From Prosapia bicincta (lineage: Eukaryota > Arthropoda > Insecta > Hemiptera > Cercopidae), in the NCBI GenBank assembly GCA_036971475.1, contig JBAIZL010000376.1, forward strand, positions 1,583,501 to 1,647,500: 64,000 nt of DNA, read 5' to 3'. Position 1 is the stretch's first letter. The number at the start of each line of letters is the position of its first letter. This document shows, in pieces, positions 12,027 to 25,677 of the stretch. A program made the position numbers and the translations under genes. The notes under the pieces are model-generated. The model saw only the letters and a program-made list of their open reading frames with translations. It searched no databases and was not told the origin of the DNA.

Positions 12027-12379
12027 TTTTTTTCCAGGCGAAAAGCCTATCAAAGTTATCATCGCCTATCTAAAGTTTTACAAAAAAACTAACCAAACTA
12101 AACAAAATAAAATAAATGTTTAATACTAATTGTAACTAAAACGAAAGAAACAAAAAATTATACATAATTTAAATATTATTAAATAGATTCAGGTGGCGTA
12201 AGAAAGCGATGACACGGTCGATAGCCGTGACATCGTCCCTTAAAACCACCTTTAAACTACCTCGAAGATAGTAACGTATATACAAATTTGTCAACTCATC
12301 ACAATCAAGCAGGATATGCTTGATTGTTATATTATTTCTACAAAACTGACATAGTGGTGGATCCTCATGTCGCATCAAC
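12027..12379 (-). mobile_element. Family A copy A4, 5'-truncated (3' UTR plus ORF2 tail)
   Basis: A 7-T run and the terminal hairpin (with substitutions) are followed by the 3' UTR and the last ~65 codons of ORF2, including the zinc-finger tail. It ends at 12379, within the codons for LMRHED. It lies in the 3' part of pogo A, past the zinc-finger segment. Its divergence and short tail suggest an older insertion than A2. Confidence 0.85.
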
Positions 12380-12742
12380 TTGTCGCAATGTTTGTAACTT
12401 TACTTTAGTGTATTAAAATTTTGAAAAATTCATATAATGATTTTATTGAAAAAAAATTATTTTTTTCCATTATACTGCCTGTAAATGTACTGGTCCAACT
12501 ATCCCCTATAGTGTGGTCCATCTAACCCATACGGTAAGGGATGGATGGACCATTTGCCATTGTGAAAAAATATGTTTTTATTAAAAAGGTGATGAATATG
12601 CATGTATTATTCCAACAAATAATCAAAAAGTATTGAAATAGGATATCACTATTTTTGTTTCATAAAGATTGAACCACTAATCATCGAGTAAAGCCAAAAT
12701 GAAAAAAGGTGGCCCATCTATACCGGAACTACCCAACTTGTA

Positions 12743-14019
12743 TTGAAACAATACAAACATAAATGTAAAAATAATGTTTAGATTATATTTACTTTCTAAG
12801 TATTTGAGAAAAAATATTTTCAAACAAAAATAGTTATGCTGAAAATTTAAATCGCGTATCTATAAATTACATGAAGAAATTCTAGTAGCTATATTTATTG
12901 TTTAAAAGTATTTATCGTATTGTTAAAATACTTTGTAGTATATATTTATACTTGAATTTATATTGAAAAATATAATAAAAATGTCAACATTCGGCCATAA
13001 ACGGGGAATGTGCAGTAAGCCCGACAACTTAACCGACGCGGCCTTGCAGTAACAATTTATGTCACGTCATGACAGTCACCAATGTCGGACATTATAAACT
13101 AGCCTAGTTTAAACGAATAAACACACTACAAGACAAAATGTTAGTGTTTTCTCATTATTGTTTTATCATTAATGTTGTGATTAATGTTTTATAGTTGCGC
13201 ATTAAAATGGATGAAAAAGAATTATGGATTACTTGCATTGAACATGTTGTTGATGCACCCAATATGTCATCTGAAGTTGGATAAGCCTTCATTTTCGTCA
13301 GTTTTGGTGACTACATTTCCGGTAAGTTCATGTACGTACTTTACCCGTGATCCCTATTCTCGTATCTCTGGTGATGATTATCGACTGTCTAACTGTTGCA
13401 TTTCTCTCCCAATTGCTGCTGGATACCGACAAACCTTTATTCCAGTCCCATTTACAATGTTTTTCAACGATAAAATTAAGTTTACACACAATGTCAATAA
13501 GTAATTCATATCTAAATAGATCTAACACGGTGTTTATAATTTCAAAAAAATACCAAAATAAATACTATATACAACCCCACGCTATTTTAATACTCAGTTT
13601 AGATAAACTCTTCCTTACTAAAAAGTAAATTACAACGTAAATTCCTTAAAAAGTAAATTACAAAGTTTCAAAATTTTTGCTTGCTATGAAGAAATCTTCT
13701 ATAGTATTTATCAGATCTGAATCATTACTTATCAGACAGACAATATGTTTACACTTCCGTTCTATGTACAAAATAATTCTAAACTCACAAATCAATCACA
13801 AGTGACACGTTTACGTCTCTTCCTGATAAGCGCCAAAACACTTGTCACCAGTCAGCTTATTATGTGGGTAAACAGTACATGGAAATGTGGTATTGTTGTG
13901 TAAAACACAATAAATAAAAAAATATCAAGTGTGTTGCAGAGATAAGAAAATAATAACTCAAAATAAATGTTGGGTCAATTTTTTACGCTATTTAAAAACT
14001 ATCTCGGGCCAATCACGTG
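12743..14019. other. Non-coding stretch with one exon-like segment
   Basis: No gene can be assigned. At 13196-13321 a splice-acceptor-like 'tgttttatag', an ATG at 13207 (MDEKELWITCIEHVVDAPNM) and a donor-like GGTAAGTT at 13321 look like a small exon, but the frame has a TAA at 13282. It could be a decayed transposon exon. I do not recognise the protein. Confidence 0.25.

Positions 14020-14104
<85 letters not shown>
14020..14104. repeat. (TA)n microsatellite
   Basis: About 42 uninterrupted TA dinucleotides. A simple repeat with no coding meaning, prone to length change and cruciform formation. Confidence 0.98.
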
Positions 14105-14106
<2 letters not shown>

Positions 14107-15775
14107 ATTTATTTTATCCTGAGATCAATATTGCATTTACAAGTAGTTCATATAATTCATTTTACTAACTCTAATATTTGCCGATAGGCATCAAGACTCT
14201 CATTTGACTATTAATTTTAAACAATTCTAATTTTACTTTCCTTTAGCTACTAAGGGCGTGTATAAGTTACTGCACCTGTGGTTTGATAAATTTTATATTT
14301 CAATTAATTATGACTTTTTAAGGAATTTATACAAGTTTAAATGTTCTTAAATGTTTTGATTTTGAAGAGTTGGCTTTATAATGAAAATCAATTATTAATT
14401 TGTAGTTGCGTGGTTCCTTGATTACACTAGACACAAATTCACTTATTCATAATTATTGGCGATTTTACTTTCTCCTTTACTCGAAATGCGGCTATGCCGT
14501 AAGTGACTTTATTAATTCACTCTCCAATTTAATTCTAGTATTACTTTTCTATTTACCTTACTTTACATAACTTGATACTCTTACGTTAACGACTCTACTT
14601 TTTTTTCTTTATACTTTAATTTCTAACTTGTTACAAAATTTCACCTATCACCCTCTTGAGAGTCCTGGAATTTGCTTCCCTTCGATCTTGAAACTTGACT
14701 CCTGAAAATTGACTGACTTGTCTCTGTGTCCCTTGGATCGTATCCGTATGGGTTTCATCCCCTCTTCAAATTTGATTGGCTCCTTTATGGCGCTCAAACT
14801 GCGACTAGTCTATGAAAATTGAAGTTTCCATCACTTTCTATTTGCTTAGTGGGAATTTGTTGAACTTCCCCCAAGGTGAAGGTGTTTTTCTGTACGTGAT
14901 TTTCAGCATTTATAGGGATTCCTAGCCATAAATCTCCCTGGTACCTAGATGTCTGGGTCAAGCTTCTGTGCAGTGAAGGAGGCACGTCTTGATTTACTTA
15001 CAATGAACCCTTTTCGAATTATTTTATTATTTATGACTTGCAGGTGTGTGCAGTAACTTATTTCGGCCGATAGATGTAACAATAGACAGAGAGCTAGTTA
15101 GGTATAACCCACAAGTTCAAATATTTTACTAACAGTTTTCTTAACCTAATGAATTTCGTTATAATATATATATTATAAGAAACGTATTTTCGTACTTAGA
15201 TATGATACCCGTCGTCGCCATCGTCTGAGCTGTCAGACCTATCCTCGGTGGCATTTTCGTTGCCAGAGTAGACATTCTCCAATAAATCAACCTCATTATC
15301 CACTGTACAATGTGCACGGTGTGATATTCATTGGATATTCAAAATATATTAAAAAACTAAAACACACTTCAAGCAATACAGTCCGGCAGCAACGGTGGAA
15401 CAAAAACGAAATGCACCGAAATGTTCACAAAGACTGCCACAATAGCCGATAAGCGATACAATGTTTCCTGGCAATGGCTAACCTCACACTGAACCAACGA
15501 ATTGAGAGAGGATGTGGGGCATACATGAATCGCCATCGGCGACAGTGGAGCAAGGGCGTTCATGCACGTCCACCGCACTCAATGTGTTAAACAAAAAGTA
15601 CATACAAAAAATTGGTTGAAGGTTATCAGGAAACTGGTTAGCAGTCAATGTGTTAATTATGAGAGTAGGGTGCATTAGTAATACTGATTTGTTTATATTA
15701 TACAGGAATGTAATTAGAGTTTTCTTTTTTTAATAATAATTTTAATCTCAACATCTTTAGTGTAACTGTTGTCAC
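14105..15775. other. Non-coding; possible small inverted-repeat element 14261-15062
   Basis: TAAGTTACTGCACCTG at 14263-14278 recurs inverted at 15041-15060 (CAGGTGTGTGCAGTAACTTA), enclosing about 0.8 kb without an open gene. This looks like a non-autonomous DNA element, but no target duplication is clear. On the minus strand at about 15200-15320 a short acidic reading (NEVDLLENVYSGNENATEDR then SDSSDDGDDG) resembles the acidic start of some transposases, but it is too short to assign. Confidence 0.35.
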
Positions 15776-16190
15776 GAATCGCTCGACTCATCACCATCAA
15801 GCAGGATGTGCTTGATTGTGATGGTACTTCTACAAAACGGACATAATGGTGGATCCTCATGTCGCATCAACCATCCATGCGTTAACAAAGACTGGCCGAT
15901 GCGAAGTCGAGTTACCACCACTTCCTCCCTACGATTCGAACGAACAGATGTCCTCCATGGTCGGAGGACAAGCAGAGACCTGCTCTTCCATCGAGCCCTC
16001 CCGTAGAAGGGGTCGGTAAGGAAAGCAAGTCCCGTGATGTGCTAGCAGGTTGTACCACATCAATAGACGAGCCATTTGTAACTAGATAAAAAAAGACCAG
16101 TTACTTGCTCGGTGAGCACTTCTATTTTTCGTGTCAGGTCAGCACAATTTGTACATGACGACTTTGCAATTTAGAAAGTGACGAAGAAGT
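15776..16190 (-). mobile_element. Rearranged family A fragment: ORF2 tail next to an ORF1 piece
   Basis: 15776-15964 matches the ORF2 C-terminal region (from the CPFC finger to RPWRTS codons). It is not preceded by the usual 3' UTR or tail. From about 16030 to 16185 the sequence matches the linker region of the divergent ORF1 seen at 28560-28740 (shared 'ccatttgt', 'ttgctc.gtgag', 'acgactt'), with stops. The piece therefore comes from a relative with the second ORF1 type, with a large internal deletion. Confidence 0.65.
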
Positions 16191-16299
16191 CATAGAGCGT
16201 GTAAGTATTCGAACAACCAGTGACGGTCAGAAACCGGCTTCTTCCATCAAACACCGTTATCTATACACCGTTATATTATTTACCATTATAATCTTGATA

Positions 16300-16440
16300 T
16301 TTATTTATTTTTGATTATATTATTACTTTTTTTTATTATTAATTTTAGTTTATAAATATTTTTTTCTAATAACTTTTGGTTTAAATTGGTAATGTTTTGG
16401 CGATGATAAACTACATGGGTTTTTCGCCAAGAAAATATAT
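16300..16440 (+). mobile_element. Diverged relative of family A, 3' end on the plus strand
   Basis: At 16401-16431 the plus strand carries GGCGATGATAAACTACATGG followed by GTTTTTCGCC and an A-rich run. This is the family A terminal hairpin (GGCGA stem, TCGCC stem) with an altered middle, in the opposite orientation to all other copies. The T-rich stretch before it fits an eroded 3' UTR. No ORF remains. Confidence 0.6.
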
Positions 16441-16518
16441 TATACAGGTTACACTGATAGCTTCGATTCTGCTGCCACTTAATGCAAAGTACTGCCACGG
16501 CATTTAGGTGACAGATAA

Positions 16519-16826
16519 TTTTTTTTTCAGGCGAAAAACCTATCAAGGTTATCATCGCCTAACTAAGTGTTATTTTACAATATTACATAAATGAAACTAA
16601 TCAAAATAAAACAAACTAACTGTTTAAAACTAATTGTAACTATCTAAAACTAAAGAAACTAAAATTATACAAAATTTAAATATTATTAAATAGCTTAAGG
16701 TGGCGTAAGAAAGCCAGGACACGGTCGATAGCCGTGACATAGTCCCTTAAAACCACCTTTAAACTAGCTCGAAGATAGTAACGCATATACAAATCGCTCA
16801 ACTCATCACAATCAAGCAGGATGTGC
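16519..16826 (-). mobile_element. Family A copy A5, 5'-truncated
   Basis: A 9-T run, terminal hairpin, 3' UTR and about 45 codons of the ORF2 tail, ending at 16826. The left flank TTTAGGTGACAGATAA and a right-flank TTTAGGTGGCAGATAA look like a 16-bp target duplication with one mismatch, but ten unexplained bases (gaatttattt) lie between the element end and the right copy. Confidence 0.85.
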
Positions 16827-18640
16827 GAATTTATTTTTAGGTGGCAGATAAATTGGAAATAGGCAAGCCTAATGTAAAAGTATAAAAATCTGTGTAATTT
16901 AGTTATGATGAAATTGTTTCCTGGTTTTGTTTTCTTTCCAACAGTATCATTATGCTGTTTTATTAATAATATTAATATAATCCGCCAACAATAATAGCTG
17001 AATATTATTCCAAATTACATATTACTTTTTTCAATGATTTTATAAAGAAAATGTTTAGCAATTAAATTGCAAAGCAAGGATTGCAAGGAGAAAAAACCTC
17101 ATGGCACTCTCAAAAGTTGGCAGGTGTGACGAAACTCGTCTTGTGTGGCGAAAACTGTCACGCGGCAAGTAAAGGAAAATTCTCGGAGGAATCAGAGTTA
17201 CTTTAACTCTATTAAAAAGTATAAAGCCACGCTTACTGTAGCCGACTGTGATAGCTTTAATCTCCAAAGCTCGAAAGTGTTGAAATGTTTTGATTTGTTC
17301 TCCTGCGGAAAACCAAAAATGTCACAGCCTTTTTAAACCCATTTTAAAAATGAATCAGCACAACAACCTTCATATGTATTGGAAACGAAAAATATTGTGC
17401 TTTTATATACAATATACATATACTTACAGCGCTGTGTATAGAACAGTAGTGCACTAATAGCATAGAGGCAGTTACCTGTGCAATTCTGTAGCGATACCAC
17501 TTATTGTTTGTTTCCAGTAATCACATTTACTGTAAACGACACTTTGTAGTTATTTTAAGTAGTTATTTATCAGTATGTGTGCATCGCAATCTAATAATAA
17601 GAAGAACCCATTTATTATTATCTAGTTTTAATACTTGTTTTTGCGGTTAATATAGCAGAGAGATTTAGCTACAAAAGATAATTCATTACGTAAACTAGTT
17701 TAACCTAAACACTTGACCTAAAAGAATTTCAACAAATAAATAACTTGGACTACTTCTAAAAAAACTAACTATATATTAAAAATAGCTAAAGCTAACAACA
17801 CATTAAACTCAATTAAATGAAGATGGGGAAGAAAAGCGATGACACGGTCGCCATAGCCATGGTATCGTCGTTAAGCACCACCTGTAAACTCCTTCAACGA
17901 TCACACTCAAGCACAATATGCTTTGACTAAAATACCGAATACTACGTCCTCTTAGAAGAACAAGGGGTAGATTGAATTAGGTAGGATTAAGGAAACAATA
18001 TGATATCCTGTAATGGAAATAATGGAAAACTAAGCATCGTGTGAACAGTGTAGATTACCGAAGGTAGACTTGGTGACAACCGTTGTTATAACTCGTTACA
18101 CATTATGTATCTTAAAAATATCCTTTTTCATAAACCTGTAATATATTTCAAATAAGCGGTTTACAAAATCTCACTCGAGCATTCATACTTTTTCAAATCA
18201 CAAAGTAAGAATGTATACGCGTATTATGTAGTTAAACGGGCGGGAAAGTACAGAAAGCCTAAGGCAGTAACTCGCAGTGAAATATTTCATTTTGCAGGTC
18301 ACTGTAATTTCACAGTCCCTATTAACGCGTTATGTATCATAAAAATGCTTCACTTATAAACGCCACCATAAAATTTATATAAAACCCAAAGCCATTAATA
18401 CAGAGGGCACTTGTGTGCGATGTCATAATTCCTGAAACCCTTTTCTTTCTGAAAGACAGCGGTAAGATTGCGCGATAAATCTTTTAAAGTATTACTAGGA
18501 ATATTCTTTCTAATATGCCAGCAACTGCTTGTTATACGGTGCAACCTGTAACCACCTGGTGCTTATGAGGAGATTTATACCGGAATGATGTTATAGTTAG
18601 GATATTGTGTGTAGTATAGCAGTATTGTCTATAAATATAA
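16827..18640. other. Non-coding stretch with an eroded family A-like fragment at 17822-17945
   Basis: Only one relic is recognised: around 17836-17945 the sequence keeps 'gcgatgacacggtcg', 'taaactcc' and 'caatatgctt', matching the ORF2 tail of family A on the minus strand but much diverged. The rest shows short random frames and AT-rich DNA. Nothing else is seen. Confidence 0.5.
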
Positions 18641-18651
18641 CTAAATTGCTT

Positions 18652-18687
<36 letters not shown>

Positions 18688-18850
18688 CCAGGCGAAAAAC
18701 CTATTGAGGTTATCATCGCCTAACAAAAGTTGAGATTTTAAAATAATACTTCATAAATAAAACTAATCAAAATAAAACAGAATAAAATAAAATAAATGTT
18801 TAAAACTAATTGTAATAATCTAAAACTAAAGAACCTAAATTATACAAAAT

Positions 18851-21780
18851 TTAAATATTATTAAATATATTAAGGTGGCGTAAGAAAGCGAGGACACGGT
18901 CGATAGCCGTGACATCGTCCCTTAAAACCACCTTTAAACTACCTCGAAGATCGTAACGTATATATAAATTTGTCAACTCATTACAATCAAGCAGGATATG
19001 CTTGATTGTAATATTATTTCTACAAAACGGACATAGTGGTGGATCCTCATGTCGCATCAACCATCCATGCGTTAACAAAGAGTGGCCGATGCGAAGTCGA
19101 GTAACCACCACTTCCTCCCTACGATTCGAACGAACAGATGTCCTCCATGGTCGGACGGTATTTTTGATGTCCCTCAGCTTGTTTCTATTTACATTTTGCC
19201 ATTCTTCATTCCAAACAGAGAATAGTACAGTTTTAACATTGCATACAAAATCTGATGCCATCACACGTTGTGTCGATGGTACCATACTTGTAGCTAATTT
19301 TGCACCTTCATCTGCTTTAGTGTTTCCGAATATTCCACAGTGACCAGGCACCCAGAGAAATGACACCTCGACACCCCGTAATTGGAGCCTGTGTATAGAG
19401 CACAAGATGTCTCCAACCAAAGGGTTCTTAGTGTACATTTCCTGAATAGCCTGGAGAGCACTTTTGGAATCACAACACACAAGATATTTAGATTTTGCAG
19501 ACGGAATTGATCTTAAAGCTTGGAAAATTGCATAAAGTTCTGCAGTAAAAACACTACAGGTTGAGGGCAATCCGTAAGTGAAAGTTTGTCCTTCCATATA
19601 AAATGCACAACCTATCCCATTGTCCAGTTTTGAACCGTCTGTGAATATAGTCACAGTATGTTGGTGAGTTTGTTGAATCTGCAAAAACTCCTGACGATAA
19701 ATAACGTCAGGAGTATTGTGTTTTAGGTACATGGACAATGAGAAGTCACATTTTGGCTTTTGTATTATCCTTGGAGGGATGTAGCATGATGTTCGTTCGA
19801 ATATAGGTGGATGTTCTAAATTTAGATTGCTAAAAATGCGCAACGTTCTTATTCCGAAGGGAGCAGTTGAACGTTGACGCACATTGTAACGATCCACGAG
19901 GTAGTTATCAAAAACCGCTTTGAATGCCGGATGATTAGGTTTACTTCGAAGACCAGTGTAATAAGAAATTTGTAGCATTTGACGTCGCATAGAGAGAGAT
20001 GGTTCTCCAGCTTCAACTAGAATGCTGGAGATTGGGCTTGATCTAAAAGCACCAGTAGAAAGTCTAAGACCAGCGTGATGTATTGAATCCAGGAGTTTCA
20101 GAACCGTAGGTCGAGCAGATGAATAGGCTATACAGCCGTAATCTATGCGCGATCTTACAACGGCGCGATAGAAACGGAGCATACAGGTTCTGTCTGCTCC
20201 CCAATTTGTACCACTTAGAACTCTCAACATATCCAATATCTTGCTGCATCTCACCTTCAAATCACGAACATGCGGATTCCATGAAAGTCTTTTATCCAAT
20301 AAAAGACCCAAAAATCTCACATTATCCGCGGTTTGAAGCCGCGTACCATCAAGATAAAGAATAGGTTCCTGATGTTGCCTGCGACGACTAAATGCTATAC
20401 ACTGGGTTTTCGAAGCCGAAAACTTGAAGCCCGTAGATTTGGTCCATTCTTGCAATTTATTAATTACTAATTGTAAGGATCTTTGCGCTGTTGCCATACT
20501 TCTAGCAGCCATATATATACAAAAATCGTCTACAAACAGGGAACAGTGGACCGGTGACTGTACGTTTGAAGTGACGCTGTTAATGGCAACAGCAAACAGC
20601 GTCACACTCAAAACGCCACCCTGTGGTACACCATTCTCTAGTTCGCAACGATCAGAATATATGCCTCCTAGATGTACACGGAAAGTCCTGTTATTCAAAT
20701 AATTTTTTATAAAAGCAAGAATGTTACCTTGTATACACCATGATTTCAATACGTTCAAAATTCCTCTTCTCCATGCCATGTCATATGCCTTCTCAAGGTC
20801 AAAGAAAACCGCTACCAGTGTTTGTCGTAAGATGAAGGCATTCTGTATAGCTGACTCCAACAAAACCAATTGGTCAACTGATGAACGTCCTTGTCTGGAA
20901 CCACACTGAACGTTAGAAAGAAGTTTGTTTGTTTCTAGATACCAGACAAGACGACGGTTGACCATCTTCTCCAGTAGTTTGCATAAGCAGCTGGTAAGAG
21001 AGATGGGTCTGTAGCTACTGGGATTAGTTTTGTCCTTTCCTTGTTTTAGAAGAGGAATTATTGTCGCTTCTAACCATGCATCGGGAAAACCGTGCTCCTC
21101 GAATATACGGTTGTATATCCGAAGGAGAACTAGTTTTGCCGACGGTGGTAGATTTTTAATCATGGAGTATACAATATCGTCCGGGCCTGGAGCTGAATCC
21201 TTCGTTGACGAGAGAGCCGACTCTAGTTCGTCGATAGAGAAATGGATATTCAAACAAGAATCTCCAGACGATCCAACGGTCGCTAGCACATTGGCAATTT
21301 CCTCACAGTCCGTGGTCAAAACACCATCCGAATGCCTTAATGAAATTAATGGCACCGGAACGGCAATTCCACAGACTGATCGTAATTTCTTCCATACTGT
21401 GGATGGAGCTGTAGTTCTTGTAATTGAGCCAATGTACTGCGACCATGATTTTCGTTTACTTTGCCTAAATATTCTCCGTGCTTTCGCACGGAAGATTTTA
21501 TATTTTTCCAGGTTTTCACTCGTTGGATGTCTCTTGAACTGGTTCAGAGCTTTTCTCCGTTGACGAAGGATCACAGTGCACTCATCATTCCACCACGGAA
21601 CAGGTGGTCGTCGTGGTTTGGATGAGGTTTTCGGAATTGCCTTTCCGGCGGCATTCAAAACGGTTTTTGTAAATGAATTGACAATGTCATCAATGGGAGC
21701 CAAGTAATCCACGTCCAGTGATTCTAGATCTTGTGAAAATTGTTCCCAGTTGGCTTTTTTCAGGATCCAACGGGGATGTC

Positions 21781-21782
<2 letters not shown>
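18851..21782 (-). pseudogene. Outer element ORF2, 3' part (RT, RNase H)
   Basis: This open segment covers ORF2 from the end of the endonuclease domain (RHPRWILKK) to the stop at 18851. It carries RT motifs FFDLEKAYD, GVPQGG and FVDD, RNase H residues and the C-terminal finger, without frameshift. Compared with other copies, 28 codons between NVLA and SGDSCLN (near 21281) are missing in frame; that region links the endonuclease to the polymerase. The upstream part of the gene lies at 27551-28230, beyond the nested insertion. Interrupted, so not functional. Confidence 0.9.
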
Positions 21783-21818
<36 letters not shown>

Positions 21819-21974
21819 CCAGGCGAAAAAGCTATCAAGGTTATCATCGCCTAACTAAAGTTTTTATTTTAAATAACTATTTCAAAATAGAACTAACCAA
21901 CTAAACAAAATAAAATAAAATAAATGTTTAATACTAATTGTAACTAAACGAAAGAAACTAAAATTATACATAAT

Positions 21975-24900
21975 TTAAATATTATTAAATAGATTCAGGT
22001 GGCGTAAGAAAGCGAGGACACGGTCGATAGCCGTGACATCGTCCCTTAAAACCACCTTTAAACCACCTCGAAGATCGTAACGTACATACAAATCGTTTAA
22101 CTCAACACACTCAAGCAGGATATGCTTGATTGTAATATTGCTTCTACAAAACGGACATAGTGGTGGATCCTCATGTCGCATCAACCATCCATGCGTTAAC
22201 AAAGAGTGCCCGATGCGAAGTCGAGTAACCACCACTTCCTCCCTACGATTCGAACGAACAGATGTCCTCCATGGTCGGACGGTATTTTTGATGTCCCTCA
22301 GCTTGTTTCTATTTACATTTTGCCATTCTTCGTTCCAAACAGAGAATAGTGTAGATTTAACTTTGCATACAAAATCTGATGCCATCACACGTTGTGTCGA
22401 TGGCAACATACCTGTAGCTAATTTTGCACCTTCATCTGCTTTAGTGTTTCCGAATATTCCACAGTGACCAGGCACCCAGAGAAATGACACTTCGACACCT
22501 CGTAATTGGAGCCTGTGTATAGAGCACAAGATGTCTCCAACTAAAGGGTTCTTAGTGTACATTTCCTGAATAGCCTGGAGAGCACTTTTGGAATCACAAC
22601 ACACAAGATATTTAGATTTTGCAGACGGAATTGATCTTAAAGCTTGGAAAATTGCATAAAGTTCTGCAGTAAAAACGCTACAGGCTGAGGGCAATCCGTA
22701 AGTGAAAGTTTGTCCTTCCATATAAAATGCACAACCTATCCCATTGTCCAGTTTTGAACCGTCTGTGAATATAGTCACAGTATGTTGGTGAGTTTGTTGA
22801 ATCTGCAAAAACTCCTGACGATAAATAATGTCAGGAGTATTGTGTTTTAGGTACATGGACAATGAGAAGTCACATTTTGGCTTTTGTATTGTCCATGGAG
22901 GGATGTAGCATGATGTTCGTTCGAATATAGGTGGATGTTCTAAATTTAGATTCCTAAAAATGCGCAACGTTCTTATTCCGAAGGGAGCAGTTGAACGTTG
23001 ACGCACATTGTAACGATCCTCGAGGTGGTTGTCAAAAACTGCTATGAATGCCGGATGTTTGGGTTTACTTCGAAGACCAGTGTAATATGATATTTGTAGC
23101 ATTTCACGTCGCATAGAGAGAGATGGTTCTCCAGCTTCAACTAGAAGGCTGGAGATTGGGCTTGATCTAAAAAGCACCAGTAGAAAGTCTAAGACCAGCG
23201 TGATGTATTGAATCCAGGAGTTTCAGAACCGTAGGTCGAGCAGATGAATAGGCTATACAGCCGTAATCTATGCGCGATCTTACAACGGCGCGATAGAAAC
23301 GGAGCATGCAGGTTCTGTCTGCTCCCCAATTTGTACCACTTAGAACTCTCAACATATCCAATATCTTGCTGCACCGGGTCCTCAAATTACGCACATGCGG
23401 ATTCCATGAAAGTCTTTTATCCAATAAAAGACCCAAAAATCTCACATTATCCGCGGTTTGAAGCCGCGTACCATCAAGATAAAGAATAGGTTCCTGGTGT
23501 TGCCTGCGACGACTAAATGCTATACACTGGGTCTTCGAAGCCGAAAACTTGAAGCCCGTAGATTTGGTCCACTCTTGCAATTTATTGATTACTAATTGTA
23601 AGGATCTTTCCGCTGTTGCCATACTTCTAGCAGCCATATATATACAAAAATCGTCTACAAACAGGGAACAGTGGACCGGTGACTGTACGTTTGAAGTGAC
23701 GCTGTTAATGGCAACAGCAAACAGCGTCACACTCAAAACGCCACCCTGTGGTACACCATTCTCTAGTTCGCAGCGATCAGAATATATGCCTCCTAGACGT
23801 ACACGGAAAGTCCTGTTATTCAAATAATTTTTTATAAAAGCAAGAATGTTACCTTGTATACCCCATGATTTCAATACGTTCAAAATTCCTCTTCTCCATG
23901 CCATGTCATATGCCTTCTCAAGGTCAAAGAAAACAGCTATCAGGGTTTGTCGTAAGATGAAGGCATTCTGTATAGCTGACTCCAACAAAACCAATTGGTC
24001 AACTGATGAACGTCCTTGTCTTGAACCACACTGAACGTTAGAAAGAAGTTTGTTTGTTTCTAAATACCAGACAAGACGACGGTTGACCATCTTCTCCAGT
24101 AGTTTGCAAAGGCAGCTGGTCAGCGAGATGGGTCTGTAACTACTGGGATTTGTTTTGTCCTTTCCTTGTTTTAGAAGAGGAATTATTGTCGCTTCTAACC
24201 ATGCATCGGGAAAACCGTGCTCCCCAAATATACGGTTGTATATCCGAAGGAGAACTAGTTTTGCCGACGGTGGTAGATTTTTAATCATGGAGTATACAAT
24301 ATCATCCGGGCCTGGAGCAGAATCCTTCGTTGACGAGAGAGCTGACTCTAGTTCGTCGATAGAGAAATGGTTATTTAAACAAGAATCTCCAGACACTCCA
24401 ACGGTGAAAGGTAAGGCTTCCTGTTTACGTTTGTACACCTGGAAAGCGTCCTTGTATGTAGAAGATGAAGAATGTTCTGAGAACGATAATGCTAGCACAT
24501 TGGCAATTTCCTCACAGTCCGTGGTCATAACTCCATCCGGATGCCTTAATGAAATTAATGGCATCGGAACGGAAATGCCACAGACTGATCGTAATTTCTT
24601 CCATACTGTGGATGGAGCTGTAGTTCTCGTAATTGAGCCAATGTACTGCGACCATGATTCTCGTTTACTTTGCCTAAATATTCTCCGTGCTTTCGCACGG
24701 AAGATTTTATATTTTTCCAGGTTTTCACTCGTTGGATGTCTCTTGAACTGGTTCAAAGCTTTTCTCCGTTGACGAAGGATCACAGTGCACTCATCATTCC
24801 ACCACGGAACAGGTGGTCGTCGTGGTTTGGATGAGGTTTTCGGAATTGCCTTTACGGCAGCATTCAAAACGGTTTTTGTAAATGAATTGACAATGTCATC

Positions 24901-25671
24901 AATGGGAGCCAAGTAATCCACGTCCAGTGATTCTAGATCTTGTGAAAATTGTTCCCAGTTGGCTTTTTTCAGAATCCAACGGGGATGTCGAACACAACAG
25001 GGTGAGGAGTCACACAAAGAGATCTCAATGGGGATGTGGTCGCTACTGTAAAGATCAGGCAATGCTGACCATTTTAGCCTTGTAGCCAAGGCAGGACTGC
25101 ATAATGACAAGTCTAAAGCTGTCCATCCACCTGTTGACGCTGCTAAATGTGTCGGAGAACCGTCATTTAGCAGGTATAAATCCAGTTCCGATCTGATGCT
25201 TTCGATCAGATTACCTCGCGGGTTACATTCTGGGGAACCCCATGAAACATGGTGGGCATTGAAATCGCCCACTAATAAAAACGGAGTCGGTAACTGATTT
25301 ATAAGGTCTACAAGATCTCTCTGTTGCAGGTTGTCATTTGGTGGGAAGTAGACACAACAGAGAGTGAGTTTGTACGGAACTGCTGTTTGAATTGCTGCTG
25401 CTTGTAAGGGAGTTATTAAGTTCAGAGAAACGGCGTCGACACAGTCACGGGCCAGAATGGCTACGCCACCTCTGGCTCGATTTTCTGTAACGAAGTCCGA
25501 TCTGTAAACTGAATACTCCCTTAGATGGAACTTGTGCGATTCATGGAGATGTGTCTCCTGAATACAAATGTACATAGGGGACACATCCCTTACAATTAAT
25601 TTGAGATCCTCAATGTGACTTTTAACACCGTTAATGTTCCACTGAATCACGGATTGTTCAAGTGTGGACAT
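21975..25671 (-). pseudogene. Inner element ORF2, one-base frameshift
   Basis: The frame begins at the ATG at 25671 (MSTLEQSVIQWNING) and runs through endonuclease and RT domains. At about 23170 the run 'ctaaaaagc' has one A more than other copies ('ctaaaagc'), ending that frame after STGAF; the remaining 400 codons (RNase H and zinc-finger tail) continue in the next frame to 21975. All catalytic motifs (QETH, GDFNAHH, SDH, FVDD, FTDGS) are intact on either side. A homopolymer sequencing error could mimic this change. Confidence 0.9.
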
Positions 25672-25677
25672 TGTATT

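Larger units (their letters stand above)
8173..12740 (+). mobile_element. Pogo A: pogo/Tigger-like DNA transposon with nested insertions
   Basis: The left end (8173, CAGG at 8177) and the right end (ending 12740) are imperfect inverted repeats sharing CCGGTATAGATGG(A/G)CCACC, and TA flanks both ends at the same distance (8171-8172; 12741-12742). Subterminal GGGATAGTTGGACCA occurs near 8519 and inverted at 12491-12505, so these are likely transposase-binding sites. Inside lies a broken DDE transposase gene read on the plus strand. Three family A insertions interrupt it: 8951-10405, 11111-11163 and 12027-12379. Removing these leaves about 2.7 kb, a normal size for pogo-like elements. Confidence 0.82.

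Noticed and set aside
18851..21847. The 998-codon ORF beginning with a lysine run as one fusion gene
   Set aside because: The lysine run is the T-tract of the nested family A element read through; the real ORF2 is split and its start is at 28230.
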